From Sphingomonas sanxanigenens (GTDB taxonomy: Bacteria > Pseudomonadota > Alphaproteobacteria > Sphingomonadales > Sphingomonadaceae), in the NCBI GenBank assembly GCA_003240855.1, contig QFNN01000080.1, positions 1 to 13,697 of the forward strand: 13,697 bases of DNA, written 5' to 3'. Of this stretch, positions 6,672 to 13,680 are shown piece after piece (within the stretch, counting starts at the first letter, position 1; the number at the start of each line of letters is the position of its first letter). A program made the translations under genes and the position numbers. The notes under the pieces were generated by a model. It saw nothing but the letters and a program-made list of their open reading frames with translations, made no database searches and was not told the origin of the DNA.

Positions 6672-7350
6672 CGACTGCCTCCTTGTTCTGAATTTCGCTG
6701 AGAATATCGGCGAGGACGCTTTGCGCGATGCGGCGCGCTTTCTCCGTCTTGGCGAGGTTGGCAGCTTCGACCTCAGCGAGGGTCATCCGGTAGTTCGACA
6801 TGGCGCGAAAGGCGTCGAGGGTGAACATCTGGTCGGTGAAGGTCGGGAGAGCTTTCCTGATTTGACCGTCGATCTCCCACTCGGCTTTGGAGCGGGCCAC
6901 CTGCCCTGTCTGGGTGATGAGCACGCGGTATGGGACGCCGCGGCACATTTTCTCGAGCATATCGCTGGTTTCGACGGTTCGCTCGAGATCGAGCCGCGAT
7001 GACCGTGTCGGGATGACGACAAAGTCGGAATCCATAGCGGCATAGGCGGTCTTGAAGTTCGACGTTCCCTCGGAATCGACGACGACGAGCTGGGCCGCCT
7101 CGCGCGCTCGTCCGATCGCGGCACCGATATCCGAGTCCCGCAGCTGCGAGGCGTCCTCGACGGCGATGCGCGAGTCCCCTCCCCTGCCCGCTGCGATCCG
7201 ATCCCGGTGCCAGTTCAACAGGCTGTTTTGACGGTCGGCGTCGAGCATGAACACCGAGCCGCCCAGTGCCTCGAATTCCGATGCGAGGGCAAGCGCAAGC
7301 GTCGTCTTGCCTGCTCCACCCTTGCTCTGCGCGATAGTGATGACTGGCAC
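6664..7350 (-). CDS. parA: Partition ATPase ParA (small, MinD/ParA family)
   Basis: This 228-residue deviant Walker ATPase moves plasmid copies over the nucleoid. Motifs are KGGAGKTT (deviant Walker A with the signature lysine, residues 10-17), FMLDADRQNS (A-prime region) and VVVDSEGTSN (Walker B). It lacks the N-terminal helix-turn-helix of large type Ia ParAs, so it is a type Ib-like short ParA that normally works with a small DNA-binding partner. GTG 7350 is chosen because AGGGAG lies 7 bases upstream and the protein then starts just before the first beta strand; the longer ATG form at 7413 adds an unconserved tail. It overlaps the downstream partner gene and reads out of a 290-bp repeat array that probably doubles as centromere and promoter region. 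Confidence 0.92.
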   Translation of the reverse strand: MPVITIAQSKGGAGKTTLALALASEFEALGGSVFMLDADRQNSLLNWHRDRIAAGRGGDSRIAVEDASQLRDSDIGAAIGRAREAAQLVVVDSEGTSNFKTAYAAMDSDFVVIPTRSSRLDLERTVETSDMLEKMCRGVPYRVLITQTGQVARSKAEWEIDGQIRKALPTFTDQMFTLDAFRAMSNYRMTLAEVEAANLAKTEKARRIAQSVLADILSEIQNKEAVDA

Positions 7351-7372
7351 GAAATAGCTCCCTGTGGGTCGC

Positions 7373-7666
7373 GGGCGCGGCACCCATGTGACGTGGCACA
7401 GGCAGCGCGGCACAATTGATCTGCGCTTCTCATAGCGCCTGTGTAAGCGCGGTGCAAGGCGACCGCGCTACTGACCGCGCTGGGAATGGCACACGCGCAA
7501 CAGCAAGCGCCGTTAGCAGCGAGGACGCAAGCGCCAGTAAACGCACAAGCGCACGCGCTGCGGCTCGCGATGCCGCACGCGCCAGCGCGCTGCGCCGCGC
7601 GAACGCTAGGCAGAGCGCAATCGCGGCACCCAGCGCGTTACAACACGCGGCACATAACGCGGCACA
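7373..7666. repeat. Degenerate array on a 6-bp register upstream of parA, candidate centromere (parS)
   Basis: This region has no convincing gene. GCGC occurs 19 times, and 17 copies share one phase of a 6-bp register: 7375, 7405, 7423, 7435, 7447, 7465, 7477, 7495, 7507, 7531, 7549, 7555, 7579, 7585, 7597, 7615 and 7633. The working unit is NNGCGC, often AAGCGC, ACGCGC or CAGCGC. CGCGGCAC units lie near the edges at 7376, 7406, 7622, 7646 and 7658, in the same register. Short ParAs with ribbon-helix-helix partners use centromeres of short repeated boxes next to the par promoter (omega heptads, ParG tetramer boxes). That makes this the likely parS. The alternating Ala-rich reading frames here appear to be a by-product of the repeat. 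Confidence 0.65.
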
Positions 7667-7746
7667 GGGAGAAAACGGCGGAAATCGGCCAAACCGCAGC
7701 ACGCGACTCTCGCGTCGACGGCGTCTTCATCGCGACGATAGCTGGA

Positions 7747-8494
7747 TCAAGAGCGGGACAGAAGGCGATCGATCTCCGCCATCTGCTCATCGAACGAGTC
7801 GAAAACCTGCCTGAGGCTTCGATCGGCAGGTGGGGGAGGGGGCTCCAATCGCGGTCGACCGCGCTGGGGAGAGGCATATCCGAATGCCACCGCGAGATCA
7901 CCGGCCACGAAAACGCGCCAGGAACGACGCCGCGTGACTTCGACCAGCAACCCAGACCCGACACCGCGCTCGAGGAGCTTGCTCGCACCAGTTATAGTGA
8001 GGCCGAGAGCCTCGGAGACAAATTGCGGTGAGAGAAGAGGACGGTGAATGGTCAGAGCGGCCAAAGAGGGGAGGGCGCCCGGTCTGTACTCGCTGACGAT
8101 CGCGCGCTGCGCGTCACGATAGAGTCGTTCGAGTTGATCGAGCCGCTCAGTCCCATCAGCGGCTGCACGTTGCAGCGACCTCACGATCGGCAGCCAGTCC
8201 GCGTCGGACAGCCGCGGCTTCAGCCGCATAGCCTTGGCGCCGCCGCAGAGGCAGGGCAGTGGGACGTGGGATAGACCCTGATCACGAAGGGAGAAGGGTA
8301 GACCAAGCCAGGGCGTGATCGTGCCGAGTTGCCGTGAATATTGCCGGACACGGTCGATGGCACGAATGAGGGGAGGGTGCTCGGCCGCCCCGGGTGGATC
8401 GACCACCGACGTGGGAAGAGCATCGCGCCATTCAAGCGGCTCGTTTGAGAGCAGCGCTTGCCGCCAACCGTCAAATTCAGCGAACTCGTCCAGA
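7747..8494 (-). pseudogene. 3' remnant of a helix-turn-helix plasmid gene interrupted by a transposon
   Basis: The open frame runs from 8493 to the stop at 7747 (about 248 codons including the stop) with no ATG at its start. It breaks exactly where the transposon terminus TGTC begins (8495); the next codon, inside the transposon, is TGA. A GTG at 8406 could restart a 219-residue product. Counting from that GTG, residues about 111-155 form a predicted helix-turn-helix, followed by an SWRVFV wing, a GRPRLEPPPPP linker and a terminal DEQMAEIDRLLSRS helix. The same order occurs in the intact gene at 12308-13525 (GRP linker, then DAALAKIDALLARY), so the two are homologues. The architecture resembles the RHE_PE00001/DUF1612-type proteins of rhizobial plasmids; that name is from memory and unverified. 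Its function is unknown. Confidence 0.7.
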
Positions 8495-8625
8495 TGTCAG
8501 CCGACAGAATAGGCTGCATTTCCATAATGCCTAGTAATATCAATAGATTATGTCGAATGAGCTGCAAGTAAATCTGTCCAGGGCGATATGCACGTCGCGG
8601 CCTTAGACAAAATAAGCTACATTCC
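8495..8625 (+). repeat. Transposon left end with three transposase-binding-like repeats
   Basis: Repeat A is GACAGAATAGGCTGCATTTC (from 8503), repeat B is TGTCGAATGAGCTGCAAG (8551-8568) and repeat C is GACAAAATAAGCTACATTCC (8606-8625). The shared core is AATRRGCTRCA. All three are in direct orientation and precede tniA by 33 bp or more. Multiple spaced sites at an end are typical of Tn7 and Tn5053 relatives. Promoter activity toward tniA may overlap them. Confidence 0.7.
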
Positions 8626-8658
8626 GCGGGCAGCAAAAATCGTTGGGGAGCCCGTTCC

Positions 8659-10326
8659 ATGATTGAGCGCAAGCCGTCTCCTGCGCCCCGTCGGCGCCTC
8701 AAATCTCTCGAGACGGGCCTGGCGCTCTACCCGCATTTCCGGCGACATATATCGCTTAGCGGCCCGGTGACTGCGGCGCAGGTTCAGGCGATATCCGAGG
8801 CAACCGGCCTCAAAGAGCGGCGGATACGGACACTTGCCGCGCGCTTCCGGCTGCATCCCGTTGCCGAAACGCTGGCGCCAAAACCGCGCGGACCCGCTAT
8901 CGGATCGCACAGGATCGATCCCGAGGTGAGGGTCGCCATCGATACGCTGATTGACGAAATCGCGCTCAAGATGGTCGCGCCATCGCGCGCGGAAGCGGCG
9001 CGGCAGATCTGGGGCCTGCTGCACGCGTATAACGGAGATCATCGGTTTCCCGCCGATCTGATCCCGAGCGAGAAGACGATCGAGCGGCTGCTGGCCGAGA
9101 TTCCGAGCCGTGTTTGGGCGAAAGCGACGATGGGATCGAAGACGCGGAGCGCGCATGAGCCGCACCCCGGCGAATATGCCAGCGAGGGATTTCTCGATCT
9201 GGTGCAGATGGATCATACCAAGGGCGATGTGATCCTGGTCGATAGCCTGCGGCGCGAACATCTCGGAAGACCGTGGATCACCTTCCTCATCGACATCTGG
9301 ACCCGGTCGATTCTGGGCTATTATGTGAGCTTCGGCGACCCTTCGATCTTCCGGTGCGGGCGGGCGGTAGCGAGCGCTGTGTTGCCCAAAGAGCCGGTCC
9401 TTTCCCACCTGCGCGTCGACGTCAGCTATCCGATGCACGGCCTCTTCCGGCGCTGGCATGCCGATCAGGCCAAACCGCATCGCTCGGAGGCTTTTAGGCG
9501 CGCCTGTATCCGAAACGGGATCGCCCCCGATGTTCGGCGGCCCGGGCCGGCTCACCTTGGCGGACATATCGAGCGGCTGATCGGCACGATGGTTGGAAAG
9601 CTGCGGCTCTTGCCCGGTGCGACCGGATCGAATGTGGCGGCGCGCGACGGCTATGATGCCGAGGCGAACGCGGCGATGACGCTTGCAGAATTCGAGCGCT
9701 GGCTCTTGTGCCAGATCGCGATCTATCATCACGCGCCGCATAGCGCGCTGGGCGGCCTGTGCCCGGCCCAGATGTGGGCGCGCGAAGCGGCGAAGCACGG
9801 CCCGCTGCTGCCCGTGTCGGTCGCTTCCGACGCGCTGTTCCGCCAGTTTCTGCCGTCGAAGTCGCTGACGGTCCATGCCAAGGGCATTCAGATCAAATAT
9901 CGCCATTACTGGCATCCGGAGCTTGCCGTTCGGATCGGCCAAAAGATCGAAATCAGCTGGGACGAGCGGACGATTCAGCATGTCTACGCCGATCTCGATG
10001 GCCGCTATGTCGAATTGCCGGTTATCGGCGACTATCCCGATGTCTGGGAGGCGGACTGGGAAGCCGCCAGGGCAGGCGTGCGGGCGCTGGGGCGGGCCTA
10101 CCAGGCCGATGGCGGCCGCGCGGCGACGGCGCGGGCGGTGGCCGCCGCAAATCAGGAAATACACCGCGCCCGCGTTCGCACGAAGGAGGCGCGGCGCCAG
10201 GCCAAGCGCCGCGAAGGGGAGGGGGCGACCGTGGCCGATCTGCGGCGTCCAAAAACGCCGGCGGCCAAGCCCGTGATCTGGAAACCCGCGGCCGAACTCG
10301 GCGAAGACTGGGACCGGATCGGCTGA
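8659..10326 (+). CDS. tniA: TniA-type DDE transposase (Mu/TnsB superfamily)
   Basis: This 555-residue protein is the catalytic strand-transfer subunit. The N-terminal 150 residues form DNA-binding helix-turn-helix segments (GPVTAAQVQAISEATGLKER). The RNase H-like core has D185 (LVQMDHTKGD), D269 (WHADQAKPHRSEAF) and E305 (GGHIERLIGTM), a DD(35)E spacing. GRPWITFLIDIWTRSILGYY (203-222) is the usual conserved block. Residues about 395-455 are a Mu C-terminal-like beta barrel, followed by a basic tail (about 500-520, rich in Arg/Lys) that probably contacts TniB. ATG 8659 has GGGGAG 9 bases upstream. Its stop overlaps the tniB start (TGATG). Length matches TniA (about 560). All catalytic residues are present, so it looks functional. 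Confidence 0.93.
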   Translation: MIERKPSPAPRRRLKSLETGLALYPHFRRHISLSGPVTAAQVQAISEATGLKERRIRTLAARFRLHPVAETLAPKPRGPAIGSHRIDPEVRVAIDTLIDEIALKMVAPSRAEAARQIWGLLHAYNGDHRFPADLIPSEKTIERLLAEIPSRVWAKATMGSKTRSAHEPHPGEYASEGFLDLVQMDHTKGDVILVDSLRREHLGRPWITFLIDIWTRSILGYYVSFGDPSIFRCGRAVASAVLPKEPVLSHLRVDVSYPMHGLFRRWHADQAKPHRSEAFRRACIRNGIAPDVRRPGPAHLGGHIERLIGTMVGKLRLLPGATGSNVAARDGYDAEANAAMTLAEFERWLLCQIAIYHHAPHSALGGLCPAQMWAREAAKHGPLLPVSVASDALFRQFLPSKSLTVHAKGIQIKYRHYWHPELAVRIGQKIEISWDERTIQHVYADLDGRYVELPVIGDYPDVWEADWEAARAGVRALGRAYQADGGRAATARAVAAANQEIHRARVRTKEARRQAKRREGEGATVADLRRPKTPAAKPVIWKPAAELGEDWDRIG

Positions 10327-11147
10327 TGGGACCAGCACCATCGCTGCCCTTCTGGATCGCCTTTGACGAAGCGCGCAATGCCGTCGAGACGATCGTCGAC
10401 GTGGCCCATGACGATCCCGAGGAACGGCCAACGTGCATCGTCCTAGTCGGCGATTCAGGCATGGGCAAGACCTCGATCCTGCGTGAAGTGCAACGGCGGC
10501 TGACCGCGGACTTTCCCGAGCCGCCCGATTGGGGTGATGCGCGCTATCAGCCGGTGCTGAGGACGGTCATCCCCTCAAGCCCGACCTCGCTCAAGATCAA
10601 TCTCGCTCTGCTGTGGCAGCAAGGCTGGCCTGTCACCAGCACGACCCACAAGGTCGCGGACCTCAGGGTCGTCGATCTGCTCGGCAAGCAGGGCACCCGG
10701 CTTGTCGCGGTGGACAATGTCCATGTGATTCTGACGGCCAGCGGCAAGGCGCGCCGCGATACGCTCGATACTTTCCGCTATTTGATGAGCGCCGGCAATG
10801 TGCCGTTGGTTGTGGCGGGCCTGGACGTGGCCGAGTATATTTTTTCCGAAGATGTCGAACTCGCCTCGCGCTCGATCATCCTGCGCTTGCCGCTGTGGGA
10901 GCCGGGGGAGGCGTCACAGCGGCTGATCCGGGCGCTGGCGCGCGGCATGGGCCTTGTCGAGCCTAACCGGCTCGCCGAGCCCGATCTCGCCGAACCGATT
11001 TGCACTGCGAGCCATGGCGTGACGGGCAATTTCAAGCGGATCCTGCACTGGTCGGCCAAGGTCGCGAAAAGCGATGGTCGCAGCGTCATTAGGCGCGACG
11101 ATATCGACAATGCGCTGAAGCGTTTTCCGCCCTACCGGCTCTTATGA
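10326..11147 (+). CDS. tniB: TniB-type AAA+ transposition regulator
   Basis: This 273-residue ATPase should select target DNA and activate TniA. Walker A is GDSGMGKTS (42-50, K48). The Walker B strand LVAVDN (126-131) carries the aspartate (D130), but the next residue is Asn131 where the catalytic Glu is expected; the family usually has DE followed by a histidine, and here VDNVH. A GNVPLVVAGLD segment (157-167) follows as the sensor-1 strand. The C-terminal part (DIDNALKRFPPY) is the usual lid. ATG 10326 overlaps the tniA stop codon; a longer in-frame reading starting inside tniA is not used. It overlaps tniQ by ATGA at the end. Length fits TniB. The Glu-to-Asn change suggests slow ATP hydrolysis, which is inferred. 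Confidence 0.9.
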   Translation: MGPAPSLPFWIAFDEARNAVETIVDVAHDDPEERPTCIVLVGDSGMGKTSILREVQRRLTADFPEPPDWGDARYQPVLRTVIPSSPTSLKINLALLWQQGWPVTSTTHKVADLRVVDLLGKQGTRLVAVDNVHVILTASGKARRDTLDTFRYLMSAGNVPLVVAGLDVAEYIFSEDVELASRSIILRLPLWEPGEASQRLIRALARGMGLVEPNRLAEPDLAEPICTASHGVTGNFKRILHWSAKVAKSDGRSVIRRDDIDNALKRFPPYRLL

Positions 11148-12238
11148 AGCCGGAAGCGCCGGAGCGCACGCCGCTCGCGTTCCGGGTGCGCCCCCAGCCT
11201 GCGGAGGGCTTCGATTCGTGGCTGGACCGGATCGTGCGCCGCCACGAAACCTCGCGGAGAACCTTGTTCCGCTATCTCGATGTCGATCCCGATCTGGCAA
11301 ATTATGACCTCGCGAGGGGTAAGCTCGGCCTGCCGGCGCGGCATCATGCAACATTCGACGGGCTCGTTGCCGGGCTGGGCTGGGCGGTGGACGTCGATCG
11401 CGATGCGGTGATGGACGGTTTTGCCGCTGGGCCTGCGCATTGGCTATTGCCGCTGACCCTGCGCCGCTATGGCTGCGCTTGCTGCTGGTCCGGGCTGATC
11501 GCCGAAGGGCGGCCGCTCTATATCCGCAAGGACTGGATATGGAGCGCGAGCTGGTGGTGTCACGAGCATCAGCTGCCCTTGTCGGTGATGCCGGCATGGG
11601 ACTGGCCGCGCCGGGAGGGTAGCCTTGCGGCGATGCTGGGACGCCTCGAGGCGGCCGCGCGCGAGATCGTGCGCGCGGCGCGCCCGACGGCGCGGCTGAT
11701 CGCGTACAATCGGGCCGTGATCGAATTTCTCCGCAAAGGCGACGATGGCGTCACTCCGCAGCGGTACAGGCGCTATGTCGAGACCATCGTCGCGAACCGT
11801 TTTCATTTTTCGAGCGAGCGGATCCGGTTGCTGGCCTTGCGGCACAGCAGCGGAGCGCAACCGGCGCGGCGCTTCGAGCGCTTTGTCGCGCTCAGCCGGA
11901 GCGAGCTTGCGAAGGAGGGGAGGGGGTTCTTCCGGCGCCCGCAGCCGAGGGTCGAGGGAATCGATATCGAGGCGGCTATCGACAGGCCCAGGCGCGGCCG
12001 CCGCTGGGAACCCGATTTGCCGATGCTGTTGCAAACCTATCTGTCCATTGCCCAGCGCGCGGAAGCGCGGGGCGAGCCGCTCGGTCGCCCCGCGGGGCCT
12101 GGAGACAATTATGGCTTCTATCGCTCGATGAACAGCGCATCGGCGCAAAAATGGACGAATGATCGCGGGCCGGGCGGCCTCGGTTGGCAAAATCGCCCTC
12201 AGAAGCCCGGACAGCGCGATTTGGGGTCGCTGCCGTAA
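11144..12238 (+). CDS. tniQ: TniQ-type target-site selection protein
   Basis: This 364-residue protein belongs to the TniQ/TnsD family, which recruits the AAA+ regulator to target DNA. The N-terminal segment LAFRVRPQPAEGFDSWLDRI (11-30) is the family signature. A zinc finger follows, with C111-x2-C114 and C139-x2-H142 (CHEH). The middle is helical and Arg-rich. The C-terminal 50 residues (around DNYGFYRSMNSASAQKW) are Gly/Asn/Pro-rich and look unstructured. The start ATG overlaps the tniB stop (ATGA), so tniABQ is one translationally coupled operon. Length is near the shorter TniQ proteins (about 400) rather than the longer TnsD. It may therefore lack a strong sequence-specific DNA-binding extension. 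Confidence 0.9.
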   Translation: MKPEAPERTPLAFRVRPQPAEGFDSWLDRIVRRHETSRRTLFRYLDVDPDLANYDLARGKLGLPARHHATFDGLVAGLGWAVDVDRDAVMDGFAAGPAHWLLPLTLRRYGCACCWSGLIAEGRPLYIRKDWIWSASWWCHEHQLPLSVMPAWDWPRREGSLAAMLGRLEAAAREIVRAARPTARLIAYNRAVIEFLRKGDDGVTPQRYRRYVETIVANRFHFSSERIRLLALRHSSGAQPARRFERFVALSRSELAKEGRGFFRRPQPRVEGIDIEAAIDRPRRGRRWEPDLPMLLQTYLSIAQRAEARGEPLGRPAGPGDNYGFYRSMNSASAQKWTNDRGPGGLGWQNRPQKPGQRDLGSLP

Positions 12239-12287
12239 GTCTGGGCTGGCCTACGCCCGTTTTGGCGCTGTAAGGGGCATTTGCGGG

Positions 12288-12302
12288 GGCAAAATTTTTG
12301 CC
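12288..12302. terminator. Possible bidirectional terminator between tniQ and the convergent gene
   Basis: GGCAAAATTTTTGCC forms a 7-bp inverted repeat with a one-base centre (realistically a 5-bp stem and 5-base loop), followed by GGTTTT on the plus strand. It lies between two convergent stop codons (12238 and 12308). The stem is short and AT-rich at its top, so efficiency is doubtful. Confidence 0.4.
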
Positions 12303-12307
12303 GGTTT

Positions 12308-13525
12308 TCAGGCCTGGTCGTCCGACTGATCGTCATAGCGTGCCAGCAAGGCGTCGATCTTGGCGAGGGCGGCATCATAGTCCTCGATCGCCTCGCTGGA
12401 AAACTGGCTCGGTTCGTCGGCCAGGGCGGTGGGGGGAACGGACGGTCTGCCGCGCGTGACCGAGTAGAGCTTGACGCCCGAAACGGTTTCGATGGCCAGG
12501 TCGCCGGCTTCCGACAAGGCCTCCAGCATTTTCCGGACCCCAAGGCGGGTGACGCCCAGCACTGCCTCGATCTGCGACGACCGCAGCGGACCGAAGCTGG
12601 CGAGGAGGCCATAGAGCTGGGGCACGCGCGAATTCGCCCGCTTCGCACGGTAGCGATCGGCCAGCGCCTGGCGCGTGTCGCGGGCTTTCGCGACCAGGCT
12701 GTAGAGGTGCTCCAGGACATCGCGCAACGCCTCGGCCTGAACAATGGCGGCGTGCGCCGGGTTGTCGTCGACGTCGGCCGCGCGCACCGTGTCGAGCCGG
12801 ATCAGACCGTTCAGCGGCAGCGCCGCACCATGGGCGCCGGTGGCTTGGAGATGCGCACCAAAGGCGCATTCGATCGCCCAGCGCGGGGAAGGTGGGCGCG
12901 GCCGCTCGATCACGACTTGCCGGTTCGCGAGCGCGATCGTGTCGGTCGTCCGCTCGGCGGGAGCGAAGCGCGGGCTCTGGCCGATGGCGCGGTGGAGGGC
13001 GGCGAGAGCGGTGAAGGGGAGGGGGGCCGGCTCGAGCGCCGCGACCAGGGCCGCGGCCTCGTCGATCGCGGCCTTTGCGGTTTCGACGGCGGCAGCGCTG
13101 TCGGGATCGCGCAGCGCCAGACAGGCTTTTTCCAGCCCCAGCGCCGCGTCGGCGAGCGGCGTCCAGCGGCTGCGGGTCATCTCCGCGAGCAGGGTGGTCG
13201 CGAGCGCGCGGGGGGCAAGTGCGAACTGGAGTGGTTCGTCGGAAAGGGGTATAAGGCCAGCAAACCAGGCGTGGAAGCGTGCGTCGGTGAATGGATGCCC
13301 TTCCTGCCGGAGCGCCGAGATCAGCGTCTCACGGATGAGGCGCGAAGCGAAGATGGGATGGATGTCGGGCGGGCACCAGGCGAGCGCCGCATCGAGCTTA
13401 CCGAGCGCGAGGGCCGCGTGCGCCTGGGCTGTTCCCAGCGCCTCGAGATCCGCCAGCGAGGGCGGTTCGGTGGTCTCGAAGTCAGGAAACGCATGAGACA
13501 CGGCCAAAAAATCCAGTAAAAACAA
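12308..13525 (-). CDS. Helix-turn-helix plasmid protein, intact homologue of the interrupted gene (RHE_PE00001/DUF1612-like)
   Basis: The protein is up to 405 residues, mostly helical and Ala/Leu-rich. A predicted winged helix-turn-helix at about 301-356 (RVPQLYGLLASFGPLRSSQI, then VTRLGVRKMLEALSEAGDL and VKLYSV) is followed by a GRPSVPP linker and the helix DYDAALAKIDALLARYDD. The same order is found in the remnant at 7747-8494. No ATG is available at the N-terminus. Candidates are TTG 13525, TTG 13507 and GTG 13501, none with a clear ribosome-binding site, so the exact start is open. It converges with tniQ across a 69-bp gap. It resembles proteins found beside rep and par genes on rhizobial plasmids; the name is from memory. 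Its biochemical function is unknown; a DNA-binding regulator is the inference. Confidence 0.75.
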   Translation of the reverse strand: MFLLDFLAVSHAFPDFETTEPPSLADLEALGTAQAHAALALGKLDAALAWCPPDIHPIFASRLIRETLISALRQEGHPFTDARFHAWFAGLIPLSDEPLQFALAPRALATTLLAEMTRSRWTPLADAALGLEKACLALRDPDSAAAVETAKAAIDEAAALVAALEPAPLPFTALAALHRAIGQSPRFAPAERTTDTIALANRQVVIERPRPPSPRWAIECAFGAHLQATGAHGAALPLNGLIRLDTVRAADVDDNPAHAAIVQAEALRDVLEHLYSLVAKARDTRQALADRYRAKRANSRVPQLYGLLASFGPLRSSQIEAVLGVTRLGVRKMLEALSEAGDLAIETVSGVKLYSVTRGRPSVPPTALADEPSQFSSEAIEDYDAALAKIDALLARYDDQSDDQA

Positions 13526-13585
13526 TCATATGTAATCTATGTATAACGAAGGGAGGATTACTATACAACCACTCTGATGCTTTGC

Positions 13586-13591
13586 ATTATA
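13586..13591 (-). promoter_or_regulatory. Candidate -10 box (TATAAT) for the minus-strand helix-turn-helix gene
   Basis: A perfect TATAAT on the minus strand sits about 60 bp upstream of the putative TTG start, in a distinctly AT-rich stretch (13505-13645) of an otherwise GC-rich window. No good -35 hexamer is found 16-18 bp upstream. The match may partly reflect base composition. Confidence 0.4.
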
Positions 13592-13680
13592 TACCTTTGA
13601 TAATTGCACTTATCACATAAGCAGATTTGACCGTTCTTTATAAGGTGGGCTACAAGCGCGGCTGAGGAGCGAGGCGCGTC

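Larger units (their letters stand above)
8495..12238 (+). mobile_element. TniABQ-type transposon (Tn402/Tn5053/Tn7-like); right end outside the window
   Basis: The left end starts with TGTCAGCCGACAGAATAGGC, which parallels the known Tn402/Tn5053 termini (TGTC, then CAGAA, then CTGCA). It is followed by two further binding-site-like repeats and an overlapping tniA-tniB-tniQ operon. It sits inside the frame of the gene at 7747-8494, which proves an insertion. No tnsA, resolvase or inverted TGTC end was seen between 12239 and 13697. The coordinates given are therefore the minimum extent; the element may continue with 12308-13525 as cargo. Confidence 0.75.

Noticed and set aside
7416..8031. Plus-strand frames of alternating Ala across the hexamer array
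   Set aside because: The alternation is a direct product of the 6-bp repeat. There is no ribosome-binding site, and one frame continues antisense into the helix-turn-helix remnant.
8220..8702. Minus-strand frame spanning the transposon junction
   Set aside because: It crosses the insertion boundary and overlaps the transposon end and tniA start. It is not the frame homologous to the gene at 12308-13525.
9322..9337. TATGTGAGCTTCGGCG resembles the iteron start
   Set aside because: It lies inside the conserved tniA coding region, lacks the GGGGG run and is distant from the origin. It is a chance match.
8616..10431. Large minus-strand open frame opposite tniA
   Set aside because: It is an antisense shadow. 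The plus strand encodes a transposase with an intact DDE triad and a ribosome-binding site.
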